Made by a program: the position numbers and the translations under genes. A model generated the notes under the pieces. That model did not search any database. It was not told the origin of the DNA and saw nothing but the letters and a program-made list of their open reading frames with translations. From Ensifer adhaerens (GTDB taxonomy: Bacteria > Pseudomonadota > Alphaproteobacteria > Rhizobiales > Rhizobiaceae): a stretch of 64,000 nt of DNA. The stretch spans positions 62,001 through 126,000 of the forward strand of contig NZ_LGAP01000003.1 in assembly GCF_001270265.1 (NCBI RefSeq). Reading direction: 5' to 3'. Of the stretch, positions 42,412-51,018 are shown piece after piece (positions within the stretch are counted from its first letter, which is position 1; every line of letters starts with the position of its first letter).

Positions 42412-43586
42412 GTGCAGTCTCGTCCCGGACCGGGCGGTCACTCGTTCTTCTTGCGCCGCTGCTTCTCTTCCTCATCGGCTTCTTCGTCTGGCCGCTGTTC
42501 AGCATGATGTCGCAGGCCGTGTCGGATCCGGCCGTGCTGCGCCTGCTTCCGCGCAGCGCCGAGGTGCTGACGGATTGGGATCGAAAGTCGCCGCCGACCA
42601 TGCCCATGCAGACGGCGCTGATGGAGGACCTGAAGGCCGTCGATGACGACCAGGCGCTCGGCGATATGGTCCGCCGCCTCAACAGCGCCCGTTCCGGCTT
42701 CCGCACGCTCATGTCCAAGACGATGAGCGCGCTCGAAGACACGGCGAACCCGCCCGCCGACCTCGTCTCCATCGACAAGCGTTGGGAGAAACCGGAATTC
42801 TGGCTGGCCATCGCCGATGCGCTCTCGCCGCTCACCGATCGCAACCTGCTCGCCGCCGTCGATCTCGGCCGCAATGCCGCCGGCGATATCGAGCACCTGC
42901 CGGCCGACCGGTCCGTCAACCGCGTTATCCTCGTGCGCACCTTCTGGATCGCCGCACTCGTCACCTTCGCCTGCGCCGCCATCGGCTTCCCCTATGCGAT
43001 GATCGCGGCTTCGCTTACCGGCTGGAAGCGCGATCTGATGCTGGCCGCCGTGCTGCTGCCGCTCTGGACCTCGCTTCTGGTACGCACCGCCGCCTGGTTC
43101 ATCCTGTTGCAGGAAAAAGGGCTGATCAACGACCTTCTGCAAACGCTCGCCCTGATCGACGCACCGCTGCCGTTGATCTTCAATCGTACCGGCGTCATCA
43201 TCGCCATGACCCATGTGCTGCTGCCTTTCATGGTGCTGCCGATCTATTCGGTGCTTATTACCATCCCGAAGAACCTGATGCCGGCGGCCGCCTCGCTCGG
43301 AGCGCCGCCATGGCGCGCGTTCCTGCGCGTGCTGCTGCCGCTGAGCCTGCGCGGCGTCGCCTCCGGCAGCCTGCTCGTCTTCATTTCTGCGATCGGCTAC
43401 TACATCACGCCGGCGCTGATCGGGGGGCCGGGTGACCAGATGATCAGCTCGATCATCGCCTTCTACGCCACAGGTTCTGCGAACTGGGGCATGGCCGGGG
43501 CGCTTGGCGTCGTGCTGCTTATCGCGACGCTGCTGCTCTATAGTGTCTATGCGCGGCTCTCCACTGACGAGCCGGGGAGGCGCTAG
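42408..43586 (+). CDS. ABC importer permease, PotB type, with an extended periplasmic loop
   Basis: 392 residues, about 100 longer than typical PotB. The first membrane helix is at about 10-32. A hydrophilic, helix-rich segment follows from about 40 to 165 (LRLLPRSAEVLTDWD, MVRRLNSARSGFRTLMSKTMSAL) before the remaining five helices. The EAA loop is PAAASLGAPPWRAFLRVLLPL near residue 300. The extra segment faces the periplasm and may dock the binding protein. It is translated from an ATGA overlap with the ATPase. Confidence 0.9.
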   Translation: MSAVSSRTGRSLVLLAPLLLFLIGFFVWPLFSMMSQAVSDPAVLRLLPRSAEVLTDWDRKSPPTMPMQTALMEDLKAVDDDQALGDMVRRLNSARSGFRTLMSKTMSALEDTANPPADLVSIDKRWEKPEFWLAIADALSPLTDRNLLAAVDLGRNAAGDIEHLPADRSVNRVILVRTFWIAALVTFACAAIGFPYAMIAASLTGWKRDLMLAAVLLPLWTSLLVRTAAWFILLQEKGLINDLLQTLALIDAPLPLIFNRTGVIIAMTHVLLPFMVLPIYSVLITIPKNLMPAAASLGAPPWRAFLRVLLPLSLRGVASGSLLVFISAIGYYITPALIGGPGDQMISSIIAFYATGSANWGMAGALGVVLLIATLLLYSVYARLSTDEPGRR

Positions 43587-43589
43587 GTC

Positions 43590-44372
43590 ATGCCGATGAA
43601 GCTCGCCAAGTTCGCTTTCGCCTCGCTGACGATCCTCTTTCTCGTCGCGCCGCTCATCGCCATCCTGCCGCTCGCCTTCACCTCGAGCGTCATCCTTACC
43701 TATCCGATCCCGTCCTGGTCGCTGCGCTGGTTCGAGGAACTTTTCACGGCGGATGCCTGGCGGCGGGCGATCTTCAACAGCCTGATCATCGGGACGGGCA
43801 CGACGCTGCTCGCCACCGTTCTCGGCACCGCCGCCTCGCTCGGCCTGCGCAACCGCCTCCTCTTCTTCTGCGGCTCGATACGCACGCTCTTCCTACTGCC
43901 GATGGTGGTGCCTGCCGTCGTGCTCGGCGTCGGCATGCAGGTGCTGCTTGCGGGTTTCGGCCTGACGAACAGCTATGCCGGCGTGATCATCGCCCACACG
44001 GTCGTCGCCGTGCCCTTCGTCGTGGTCAGCGTCATCGGCGCGCTTGCCGGCATCGACGAGCGTGTGGAACTCGCCGCGCAAAGCCTTGGCGCTTCGCCCG
44101 CAACGGTCTTCCGCCGCGTAACCCTGCCGCTTGCCATGCCCGGCGTGCTCTCCGGCGCGGTGCTGGCCTTCGCCACCTCGCTGGACGAGGTCGTGCTGAC
44201 GCTCTTCGTCGCCGGTCCCAACCAGCGTACGCTGGCCCGGCAGATGTTTTCGAGTATCCGCGAGAACATCAGCCCGGCGATTGCGGCAGCGGCCTTCCTC
44301 TTCATCGTCGCGACGATTCTGATCGGCCTCGCGGTTGTGCTGTTTCGATCTATGCTGGCGAAGCGGCGTTAG
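43590..44372 (+). CDS. ABC importer permease, PotC type
   Basis: 260 residues with six helices and the EAA loop ELAAQSLGASPATVFRRVTLPLAMPG. It begins three bases after the PotB stop. The ITYPIP-like opening, written here as ILTYPIPSWSLRWFEELFT, is typical of PotC. It is the last gene of the importer. No strong terminator is seen; insertion-sequence debris begins about 200 bases downstream. Confidence 0.92.
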   Translation: MPMKLAKFAFASLTILFLVAPLIAILPLAFTSSVILTYPIPSWSLRWFEELFTADAWRRAIFNSLIIGTGTTLLATVLGTAASLGLRNRLLFFCGSIRTLFLLPMVVPAVVLGVGMQVLLAGFGLTNSYAGVIIAHTVVAVPFVVVSVIGALAGIDERVELAAQSLGASPATVFRRVTLPLAMPGVLSGAVLAFATSLDEVVLTLFVAGPNQRTLARQMFSSIRENISPAIAAAAFLFIVATILIGLAVVLFRSMLAKRR

Positions 44373-44573
44373 ACAATTTCGCCCTGTCACGTTTCAGTGG
44401 TGCTTCTCAGAAGCGGCCGTGTTGAGAGACGACTGAGAATGCCCTTCGCGTAATTTTCAGTGTTCTGCTCGCCTTCGCTCCTGCCGAAGGCTTGGCGGAA
44501 TATCTGAGCTTCGCCACACAATCTTGGATTCAGCAGGATTGTTTTCATTGGAGAAATCGCCCTGTCCAAACGG

Positions 44574-44642
44574 ATCATTTTGGATCCTCAGGCGCACAAT
44601 TCTGGATCAGGCAGCGTGCTGCACCCATAATACTGGACTGAT
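44574..44642 (+). mobile_element. IS21-like multi-repeat end remnant (left)
   Basis: Successive short repeats CATTTTGGATC, CAATTCTGGATC and CCATAATACTGGACTG follow one another, as in the repeated transposase-binding ends of IS21-like elements. A related array in inverted orientation lies at 58695-58757. No IS21 transposase is present. The surrounding gap 44373-44862 otherwise shows no recognised gene. Confidence 0.4.
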
Positions 44643-44862
44643 TTTCAGGGGTAGAATCGATGCCGTCATGGCGCTTGTTACAATGAGAAAGCGGGGCGGG
44701 AATGATGTCAATGGCGCCCGTGATGTGACACCTATCTGTGGTGCAGGGTACGCACGCTTCTCGCTCCTGCAACGTCGGAATACTGATCTGGTGGAAGAGC
44801 CGTTTGAAAGGCCAGTGCATTGCATCGACGATGCTGTGCATTCGAATCTCTCTTGATTTTCG

Positions 44863-44966
44863 GTAAGCGGTGTTCTCAGGCCACGGCCTGCTCCGGAGCC
44901 CGGATGTAGGCCCAGGGGAGGAGATCGTCGATCTGGCTGTTGGGGTGCCCGTCGACAATCCTGCGG
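44863..44966 (-). mobile_element. IS66-family fragment: end of transposase and terminal repeat
   Basis: The minus strand reads RIVDGHPNSQIDDLLPWAY ending PEQAVA and a stop, which is the C-terminus of IS66-type TnpC. It is followed by the terminal sequence GTAAGCGGTG at 44863, the usual start of IS66 ends. Only about 100 bases of the element remain. Confidence 0.65.
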
Positions 44967-44979
44967 CCATGGCGGCGGT

Positions 44980-45145
44980 TGGGAGGCGTGAATGCCTAAG
45001 CTTTGCCAGCCTTCTGAGGTTTTGGGCAGTGGCGGCGAGACGGAATTCATCGCGTGCACCACATGGATTGCGCAGTCTCAACCTGGCCATCCGCAGGATG
45101 CGCTTGAGGTGAGCGAAGATGCGCCGGAGCCGCCTGAAAACCCAT
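44980..45145 (-). mobile_element. IS1182-family transposase C-terminal fragment
   Basis: The minus strand reads RRLRRIFAHLKRILRMARLR, then CGARDEFRLAATAQNLRRLAKL. This is the conserved C-terminal end of IS1182-type transposases. The frame runs straight into the IS66 fragment, so one element was truncated by or joined to the other. The gap from here to 45295 contains nothing else recognisable. Confidence 0.65.
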
Positions 45146-45295
45146 CTATCGCCTGATCCCCTGCCAAATCACTCAGAGGATTGAATCACGCGTCCCAAGG
45201 GCCTGCAGTAACGAGTTTTTCAACAGTATCGACCCAAAGCGGTCGCACAGAGTCCGTCTCGAAAGTCGCCGGGGTTTGGCCGTCTCGAAATCTGC

Positions 45296-46735
45296 TTACG
45301 GGATCTTCTCGACATCCGGCATCTTCCAACTCTTGTCGAAGAAAGCCTTCTCTGGCCCATAGAGGCGGAAGATCAGGAAGAAGTTCTTACCCGCGGTCGG
45401 GACCCAATTTTTCTCGAATCCCGCCGGCGCCTTCGGGCCGAAATAGAGGTCCACGGACCCGTCGCCGTTCTGCTTCATCGCCGGCTTTTCGAAGGACGAC
45501 AGCCCAACCACGTTGTCCGCCGTATCGCACGGCCCGGCGCAGACGAACGCTTTCGAGTCGCTGTCATAGACGATGGCCGACCAGAAATCCTTTGCCGGCA
45601 CAACCGCAGGGACGCGCAACCGGTAGGTTGCTTGTCCGTCGAGTAGCTGCCCTGCGGAGTCGCGCAAGCCCACCAGATAGAACGAGCCGCCGCCAAGCTT
45701 CTTCGGCAGGAACGTCGCGTAGTAGTACACACCGCCCGCCCTCGCATCAATCCAGAGCGCGTCGGGGGTTTCAAAGGTGAACTGGTGCGCCACGCGCATT
45801 GTCGACGGGGACAGTGACATCCACTGGCTGCCGGGCCACCACGGGACGAACGTGGATTCCTCGAAATAGTGCTGCATGATCCGCCTCGCGTCAACGAGTG
45901 CGGCGTCAAGCGTCTTCTGCATTTTCGCATCGGGCTGAAACGGCTTGCCGCGCTCGATCCCGATCGAGGCCAACATGCCCATCATCACCTTGTCGCGTTC
46001 GCGCACCGGCTCTTCGTTGACCATCGCCGCCAGCTCGCGGAACCAGCTTGCGTCGTAGACCGGGAGCGTATGGTAGGGTTTAGCAGAGCCATCGACAAAC
46101 CGCGTTGGCTTCGGGGCCGCTGCGTTCGCCAGCGGATAGACCTTCAACTGCTGGGCGTAGCTATGGGCGTCCTCAGCCGTTCCGCCGTTTGCCGGCACCG
46201 GACGAAGGGCCGCGGAAACGATGTAGCCCTCCATCCGAACCGGAAGGTAGCCGTCCGGAATCGGCTCCGAGTATCCAGGGGGCAGGAACAGGTATTTGGC
46301 GCCGCGCCCTTCGTCCTCCCCCGACGGACCGACATCAACGATCGGGGTCTGCCAATTGTCGATGAAGCTGCCAAAGAGCAGCGCCTTCGCACCGGCGGCC
46401 GGGATTTCCACCACTACCGGACCCTGCCGGAGGTTCAGGTAGGTGAACATGTAAGGCACTTGGTTGTTTGCCGTCAGCAGCTCGTGCTTAGGCGTCGCGG
46501 GCTTGCTGAACAGGACCACGTCGTTCCAGGAGACGCCATAATCCTTGAACGTAGCCTGCTGAAGCCCGCGGATGCTGATCGCCGGTATCGACCAGATGAC
46601 CGCCTCGATGCCACGCTGGTAGGCGAGCTGATCGTCAAGATCTACGGTCTGCGCTCTTACACTCGCGACCGAGCCGACGATCAGCGCGAGGCATAGACTG
46701 GCGCCCTTCAGTACCGTCATAAAGATGCTGTTCAT
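45296..46735 (-). CDS. DUF1254/DUF1214 exported protein, LAYQRGIE subfamily
   Basis: 479 residues from MNSIFMTV with a Sec signal ending SVRAQ near residue 28; the longer upstream frame overlaps the neighbouring gene's end and has no signal. DUF1254 starts at LAYQRGIEAVIWSIPAISIRG and has LTANNQVPYMFTYLNLRQGP. DUF1214 has RLRVPAVVPAKDFWSAIVYD, DGSVDLYFGPKAPAG, NWVPTAGKNFF and FRLYGPEKAFFDKSW. A cysteine pair in VCAGPCDTADN replaces the usual MLQTD-like segment. It is most like the protein at 56509. The function is unknown. Confidence 0.9.
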   Translation of the reverse strand: MNSIFMTVLKGASLCLALIVGSVASVRAQTVDLDDQLAYQRGIEAVIWSIPAISIRGLQQATFKDYGVSWNDVVLFSKPATPKHELLTANNQVPYMFTYLNLRQGPVVVEIPAAGAKALLFGSFIDNWQTPIVDVGPSGEDEGRGAKYLFLPPGYSEPIPDGYLPVRMEGYIVSAALRPVPANGGTAEDAHSYAQQLKVYPLANAAAPKPTRFVDGSAKPYHTLPVYDASWFRELAAMVNEEPVRERDKVMMGMLASIGIERGKPFQPDAKMQKTLDAALVDARRIMQHYFEESTFVPWWPGSQWMSLSPSTMRVAHQFTFETPDALWIDARAGGVYYYATFLPKKLGGGSFYLVGLRDSAGQLLDGQATYRLRVPAVVPAKDFWSAIVYDSDSKAFVCAGPCDTADNVVGLSSFEKPAMKQNGDGSVDLYFGPKAPAGFEKNWVPTAGKNFFLIFRLYGPEKAFFDKSWKMPDVEKIP

Positions 46736-46782
46736 AAGCCACTCTCCCTTGGTGCTGACGATCGGCTTGGGACACACGCAAC

Positions 46783-48399
46783 TCACCGAACCAATTCGAT
46801 CTCGCTCGGCCGCCACTCCTTGGTGAAGAACGGTTCGAGCGGGCTGTAGAGGCGAAGCATCGGGAACCAACCCTTGCCTGGCATGGTCTGTATCCAGTTA
46901 CCCCGCTTGACCCCCGCGGGCTGGGCCGGACTGAAGTAGACCGTCGTTGAGCCGTCGGCGTTTGGGTCGGCGGCGGGCGATGGATAGCTCTGGCTGCCCG
47001 CTCGCGGGTAGCGCTGCGGCGTATCCAGCATCGAGCGCGTCTGGCTGTCGTAGACCGTGAACGACCAGAACTTTTCCGCGGGGATCCCCTTCGGCAGCGT
47101 CACCTTGTAGGTCTTGGCCCCGTCGAGATATTGCTTGTCCGCATCCACCATGGCCCAAATGTATTGCGACCCAACGCCTGTCAGGCGCATGCTCATCGCT
47201 GGCGTGATGCCGGTGATGCCGTAGAACCATAACGTCCGCGCATCCAATGTGCGATAGCCAGTAGGCGGGAAGGGTTTGGCGCCCTCGCGCGTAATTTCGG
47301 GGATCGGCGTCTCGAACTCGGAGCCGCTGATGAACAACGGATTGAACCACGACGAACCTGGGTAGTAGTACCAGTCCGCCTCGCGCGGATTCATGAACAG
47401 GCCGCGCGAGGTGGCATTGCCGACCGCGACCGCCTCGGCAAGAATCTTCTTCATCCGAGCATCCGGGGCGAAGGGCTTGCCTTTGACGATCCCGATGGCG
47501 GCCAACGGTCCCATCAGCTCGGGGTCGAGCGAAGTGGCCGGTTCCTGTTGCACCACCTCGTTGAGCATCTCGTAATAGCTAAAGTCGTTGGGTGGGATCG
47601 TGTTGAACGCCTTGCCACTGGCTTCATGGAACACGGTCGGCGGCGGCGAGGTGACTGGGCCGAGTTTGGCCTTGCCGCCCAGGAATTCGGCGATGCTTGT
47701 GCCGACGCCGCCGGCTTCATAGGGATAGATCTTGGTCGCCGACTTGATCAAATCCACCGCGGGTTTCGGATCGTTGTTCTCCAGGAACGAGCGACCGAAC
47801 CACAAGACGCGGGTGGTCCGGGCCCGCGATACATAAAACCCACCCTCGGGCAGCGGGCCATCGTAGCCGGGTGGCAGGATGAGGTATTTCCCGCCCTCAC
47901 CGCGATCAGGCCCAGGCAAACCGAAATCGGTGACCCAGCGGAACCAGTCGTCGTCGATGGCGCCGAGCGCCTTGGGCGGCGGCTCGAGCACCATCGGCCC
48001 ATTGGAGAGGTCGAGGAAGCCGAAGAAATAGACGGTGTCCGCATTCGCGGTCAGGAATAGCGACTTGGCATCCATCAGCTCGGAGAAGATCATGACTTCG
48101 TTGTCCTTCACCCCGATGCTGAGAAACCCCTTGCGGATGGCGGCTACGCTGACGCCCTGCATGGTGTTCACGAACGCTTCGAAGGCGTGAGTGAAGTCGA
48201 GATTGTCGTAAATCTTCGCCATGGTCGCCGCGTCGGGCGCACCGTCCTTGAACTCCAGCACGCCGAGTCGCGACTCGACTTTATCCGGCGTGGTGATTGT
48301 CGAAGGGATTCCAGTGGCCGTCTGTGCGGCGGCCAAGTGGGGCATTGCCAGCATGGCACAAGCCACGACTACTGCTTGCGGTTTAAAGACCTGCTCCAT
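46783..48399 (-). CDS. DUF1254/DUF1214 exported protein, ITTPDKVE subfamily (b)
   Basis: 538 residues from MEQVFKPQ with a Sec signal ending AAAQT near residue 27 and an AAAAGGAAG site. It shares ITTPDKVESRLGVLEF, KDNEVMIFSELMDAKSLFL and FWSFTVYDSQTRSMLDTP with the protein at 31150, and is about 30 residues longer through insertions in its middle (PYEAGGVGTSIAEFLGG, the ETPIPEITREG region). It is followed on the same strand by the 45296 gene, so the two are probably co-transcribed. It is divergent from imuA across about 430 bases. Confidence 0.9.
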   Translation of the reverse strand: MEQVFKPQAVVVACAMLAMPHLAAAQTATGIPSTITTPDKVESRLGVLEFKDGAPDAATMAKIYDNLDFTHAFEAFVNTMQGVSVAAIRKGFLSIGVKDNEVMIFSELMDAKSLFLTANADTVYFFGFLDLSNGPMVLEPPPKALGAIDDDWFRWVTDFGLPGPDRGEGGKYLILPPGYDGPLPEGGFYVSRARTTRVLWFGRSFLENNDPKPAVDLIKSATKIYPYEAGGVGTSIAEFLGGKAKLGPVTSPPPTVFHEASGKAFNTIPPNDFSYYEMLNEVVQQEPATSLDPELMGPLAAIGIVKGKPFAPDARMKKILAEAVAVGNATSRGLFMNPREADWYYYPGSSWFNPLFISGSEFETPIPEITREGAKPFPPTGYRTLDARTLWFYGITGITPAMSMRLTGVGSQYIWAMVDADKQYLDGAKTYKVTLPKGIPAEKFWSFTVYDSQTRSMLDTPQRYPRAGSQSYPSPAADPNADGSTTVYFSPAQPAGVKRGNWIQTMPGKGWFPMLRLYSPLEPFFTKEWRPSEIELVR

Positions 48400-48766
48400 T
48401 GTGACGCTTCCTTTTTTCCCCAAGAGCCAACACCGATCCGTTTTCCTGTTATGAGCCCTCGCTTGGTGCAAACTCATCACATGGAGGGAGCGAACAGCGC
48501 TGCCGACCTTTCCGCTTCGGGAGAAGATGTTAGTACAAACTGGTGTGCACCGATATTGCCCATGACGAAACGGCCGCGTCATTAATCGGACAGCGCGTCG
48601 AAGGCAATCCTTCACAGGCGACAAAATTTTTTTCAATAAAGCCGGTGACTTACGAGATTCGGCTACGTGTCTGATTCATCGAAACAATCTTCGGAAAAAC
48701 TAAAATTGTGGGATATTATTCCTAGCTGGCGCCGTATTGACTCCGATTTCCAGAAGGAACATTACA
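48400..48766. other. divergent intergenic region between DUF1254 and imuA
   Basis: About 370 bases with promoter space for both directions. The part near 48625-48720 is unusually AT-rich compared with its surroundings (AAAATTTTTTTC, AAACTAAAATTG). No gene is supported. The SOS box at its right edge serves imuA. Confidence 0.5.
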
Positions 48767-48781
48767 GGAACATCAGCATTC
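48767..48781 (+). promoter_or_regulatory. LexA SOS box, GAAC-N7-GAAC
   Basis: GAAC ATTACAG GAAC is an exact match to the alphaproteobacterial LexA operator (direct repeat with seven-base spacing). It lies 53 bases before the imuA start. It predicts that the whole imuA-imuB-dnaE2 unit is induced by DNA damage. Confidence 0.88.
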
Positions 48782-48833
48782 AAGCGACATGATGTCGTCA
48801 GTTTCAACGCGATCTGAACAGGATTCGTGACCG

Positions 48834-49586
48834 ATGTCCGCTGTCCGAGCGCACGTCATAGCCGACCTTCGGGAACGCATCAGCTCCATCGAGAGGCATG
48901 CGGTGAAGAAGGCCGGGTGCCTGGAATTCGGCGTGCCGGAGATCGACGCGGTTCTCCCGGGAGGCGGACTGGCGCACGGCGCTCTCCACGAGTTCGCGGG
49001 AGGCGGGGTGGGCACGGTCGATGGCGCCGCCGCCGCACTCTTCGCGGCGGGGATCGCGACCCGAACGGCAGGGCCGATCGTCTGGTGCCTCACCCGGCCC
49101 GACCTCTTCATGCCTGCGCTGGCACAGGTCGGCCTCCATGCAGACCGCGTGATCTTCGTTGAATCTGACAAAGAAGAAGACGTGCTTGCGAATATGGAAG
49201 AGGCGCTCGCATATGGGAGTCTCGGCGCCGTCGTCGGCGAGATCGTCCGACTTCCGATGGCGGCATCACGCCATCTGCAGCTCGCGGCCGAGAAGACTGG
49301 AACGATGGCCTTGGCGGTCAGGCGGTGGCGGCGACAAACGGAGGCGAACGACTTCGGCCAGCCGACGGCGAGCACGACACGATGGCGGGTGAGTGTTAGG
49401 CCGTCCGAAGTGCTTCCGGTGCCGGGAGTGGGGCGGCCCAGATGGTTTCTGGAACTGATGCGCGTGAAGGCGGGTGAATGTGCAGAGTTTCTCGTAGGAG
49501 CGTGTGATGACCAGGGTCGTATCGATCTTCCTTCCCGATCTGCCGACGGATCGCATTCGTCGCGCCGATCCATCCATCCCGGCTGA
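48834..49586 (+). CDS. imuA: ImuA, SOS mutagenesis accessory protein
   Basis: 250 residues, RecA/SulA-like fold. FGVPEIDAVLPGGGLAHGALHEFAG is the usual N-terminal block of ImuA, and LPVPGVGRPRWFLELMRVKAGE the C-terminal one. It lacks a clear Walker A P-loop (PGGGLAHG stands in its place). ImuA works with ImuB and DnaE2 in error-prone translesion synthesis. The SOS box lies directly upstream. Its end overlaps imuB by about 80 bases. Confidence 0.9.
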   Translation: MSAVRAHVIADLRERISSIERHAVKKAGCLEFGVPEIDAVLPGGGLAHGALHEFAGGGVGTVDGAAAALFAAGIATRTAGPIVWCLTRPDLFMPALAQVGLHADRVIFVESDKEEDVLANMEEALAYGSLGAVVGEIVRLPMAASRHLQLAAEKTGTMALAVRRWRRQTEANDFGQPTASTTRWRVSVRPSEVLPVPGVGRPRWFLELMRVKAGECAEFLVGACDDQGRIDLPSRSADGSHSSRRSIHPG

Positions 49587-51018
49587 CCAGGCGATTGCTG
49601 TGATCGCGAGGTCGGGATCAAAGCGCTGGGTCTCCGCTGCCGATGCCGCTGCTCGAAAGGCTGGCGTTCACTGCGGCATGCAGGCTGCCAAGGCGCAGGC
49701 GCTATTCCGCGGCCTCACGATGATCGATGCCAATCCTATGGCAGACGCCGTCGCACTCGAGCGGATTACCTTCTGGGCGCTGACCCAGTATTCGCCGATC
49801 GTTGCTGTCGATGGCACAGACGGGATCGTCATGGACACCGAAGGTGCCGACCACCTGCAGGGTGGCGAGGAGCCGATGCTGACGCGGATCGCCAACCAGT
49901 TCCGCGCCAAGGGGCTGACGACGAGGGTTGCGATAGCCGACACCTGGGGAGCGGCGAATGCCTGCGCGCGGGCGATCTCAAGAGACACCGTCATAGTCCC
50001 GCGCGGCGAGACCGTCAGGGCAGTCGAAAAACTCCCACTCTCACTTCTGCGCCTTCCGGATAAGATCGTCGGCGATCTTCGAATGCTCGGCTTCAAGACC
50101 ATCAGTGAACTTGCCAACACCCCACGCGCGCCGCTGACGCCTCGTTTCGGACCGGAGGTTGGTCGTCGCCTCGACCAGATGTTCGGCAGAACGCCTGAGC
50201 CGATCGATCCCATCCGCACGGCGGAGTTGGTCGAAGTCAGCCGTGCATTCGCCGAACCCATCGGCGCCGCGGAGACGATCAACAAGTATGTCGGCCGACT
50301 GGTCGTCCAGCTTGTCGACGAGCTGCAGAGGAGAGGTCTCGGTGTCCGGCGGACCGACCTCATCGTCGAGAAGGTCGACGGAACCAGGCAAGCCATTCGT
50401 GCCGGCACCGCCAAGCCTGCTCGCGATGTCGCCTGGCTGACGAAGCTCTTCAAGGACAGAACCGAGAAGATCGAACCCGGCTTCGGGATCGAGAAGATGA
50501 CCCTGGTCGCCGTCATGGCGGAACCGCTGGAAGAAGCCCAGAAGTCGTCGTCGCTGGTCGAAGACGAGGTCATTGATGTGACACCCCTGATCGACATCTT
50601 CGGGAACCGGGGAGCGCGGGTGTATCGCGTCGCCCCCGTTGCTTCGGACGTTCCCGAGCGTTCCGTCCGGAGGATCGGTGCCGCATCCGATCCGGTCGAA
50701 GCCTCGTGGGTCAATCATTGGCGCCGTCCCGTACGTTTGCTGGCGCGGCCGGAACAGGTCGATGTGATGGCGCTGATGCCCGATCATCCGCCCGTGTGGA
50801 TCATATGGCGGGGCAAGCGACGGAAGGTGAAGAACGCCGACGGTCCAGAGCGCATCTTCGGCGAATGGTGGGAACGCAATTCCGAGATGGCCGCGGTCCG
50901 CGACTATTTCGTGATCGAGGACGAGGGCGGTGAACGGCTCTGGATCTTCCGGTCCGGCGACGGCGTGGATACGGAAACAGGCAGCCATAAATGGTTCGTG
51001 CACGGGGTCTTCGCATGA
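49507..51018 (+). CDS. imuB: ImuB, Y-family polymerase-like clamp-binding protein
   Basis: 503 residues from the ATG at 49507; a GTG lies one codon upstream. It begins [17 protein letters not shown], which lacks the DxDxFF catalytic pattern of active Y-family polymerases, as in other ImuB. The little-finger and helix-hairpin-helix regions ([22 protein letters not shown]) follow. It serves as a hub linking DnaE2 and the beta clamp. The gene starts within imuA and its end overlaps dnaE2. Confidence 0.93.
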   Translation: MTRVVSIFLPDLPTDRIRRADPSIPADQAIAVIARSGSKRWVSAADAAARKAGVHCGMQAAKAQALFRGLTMIDANPMADAVALERITFWALTQYSPIVAVDGTDGIVMDTEGADHLQGGEEPMLTRIANQFRAKGLTTRVAIADTWGAANACARAISRDTVIVPRGETVRAVEKLPLSLLRLPDKIVGDLRMLGFKTISELANTPRAPLTPRFGPEVGRRLDQMFGRTPEPIDPIRTAELVEVSRAFAEPIGAAETINKYVGRLVVQLVDELQRRGLGVRRTDLIVEKVDGTRQAIRAGTAKPARDVAWLTKLFKDRTEKIEPGFGIEKMTLVAVMAEPLEEAQKSSSLVEDEVIDVTPLIDIFGNRGARVYRVAPVASDVPERSVRRIGAASDPVEASWVNHWRRPVRLLARPEQVDVMALMPDHPPVWIIWRGKRRKVKNADGPERIFGEWWERNSEMAAVRDYFVIEDEGGERLWIFRSGDGVDTETGSHKWFVHGVFA

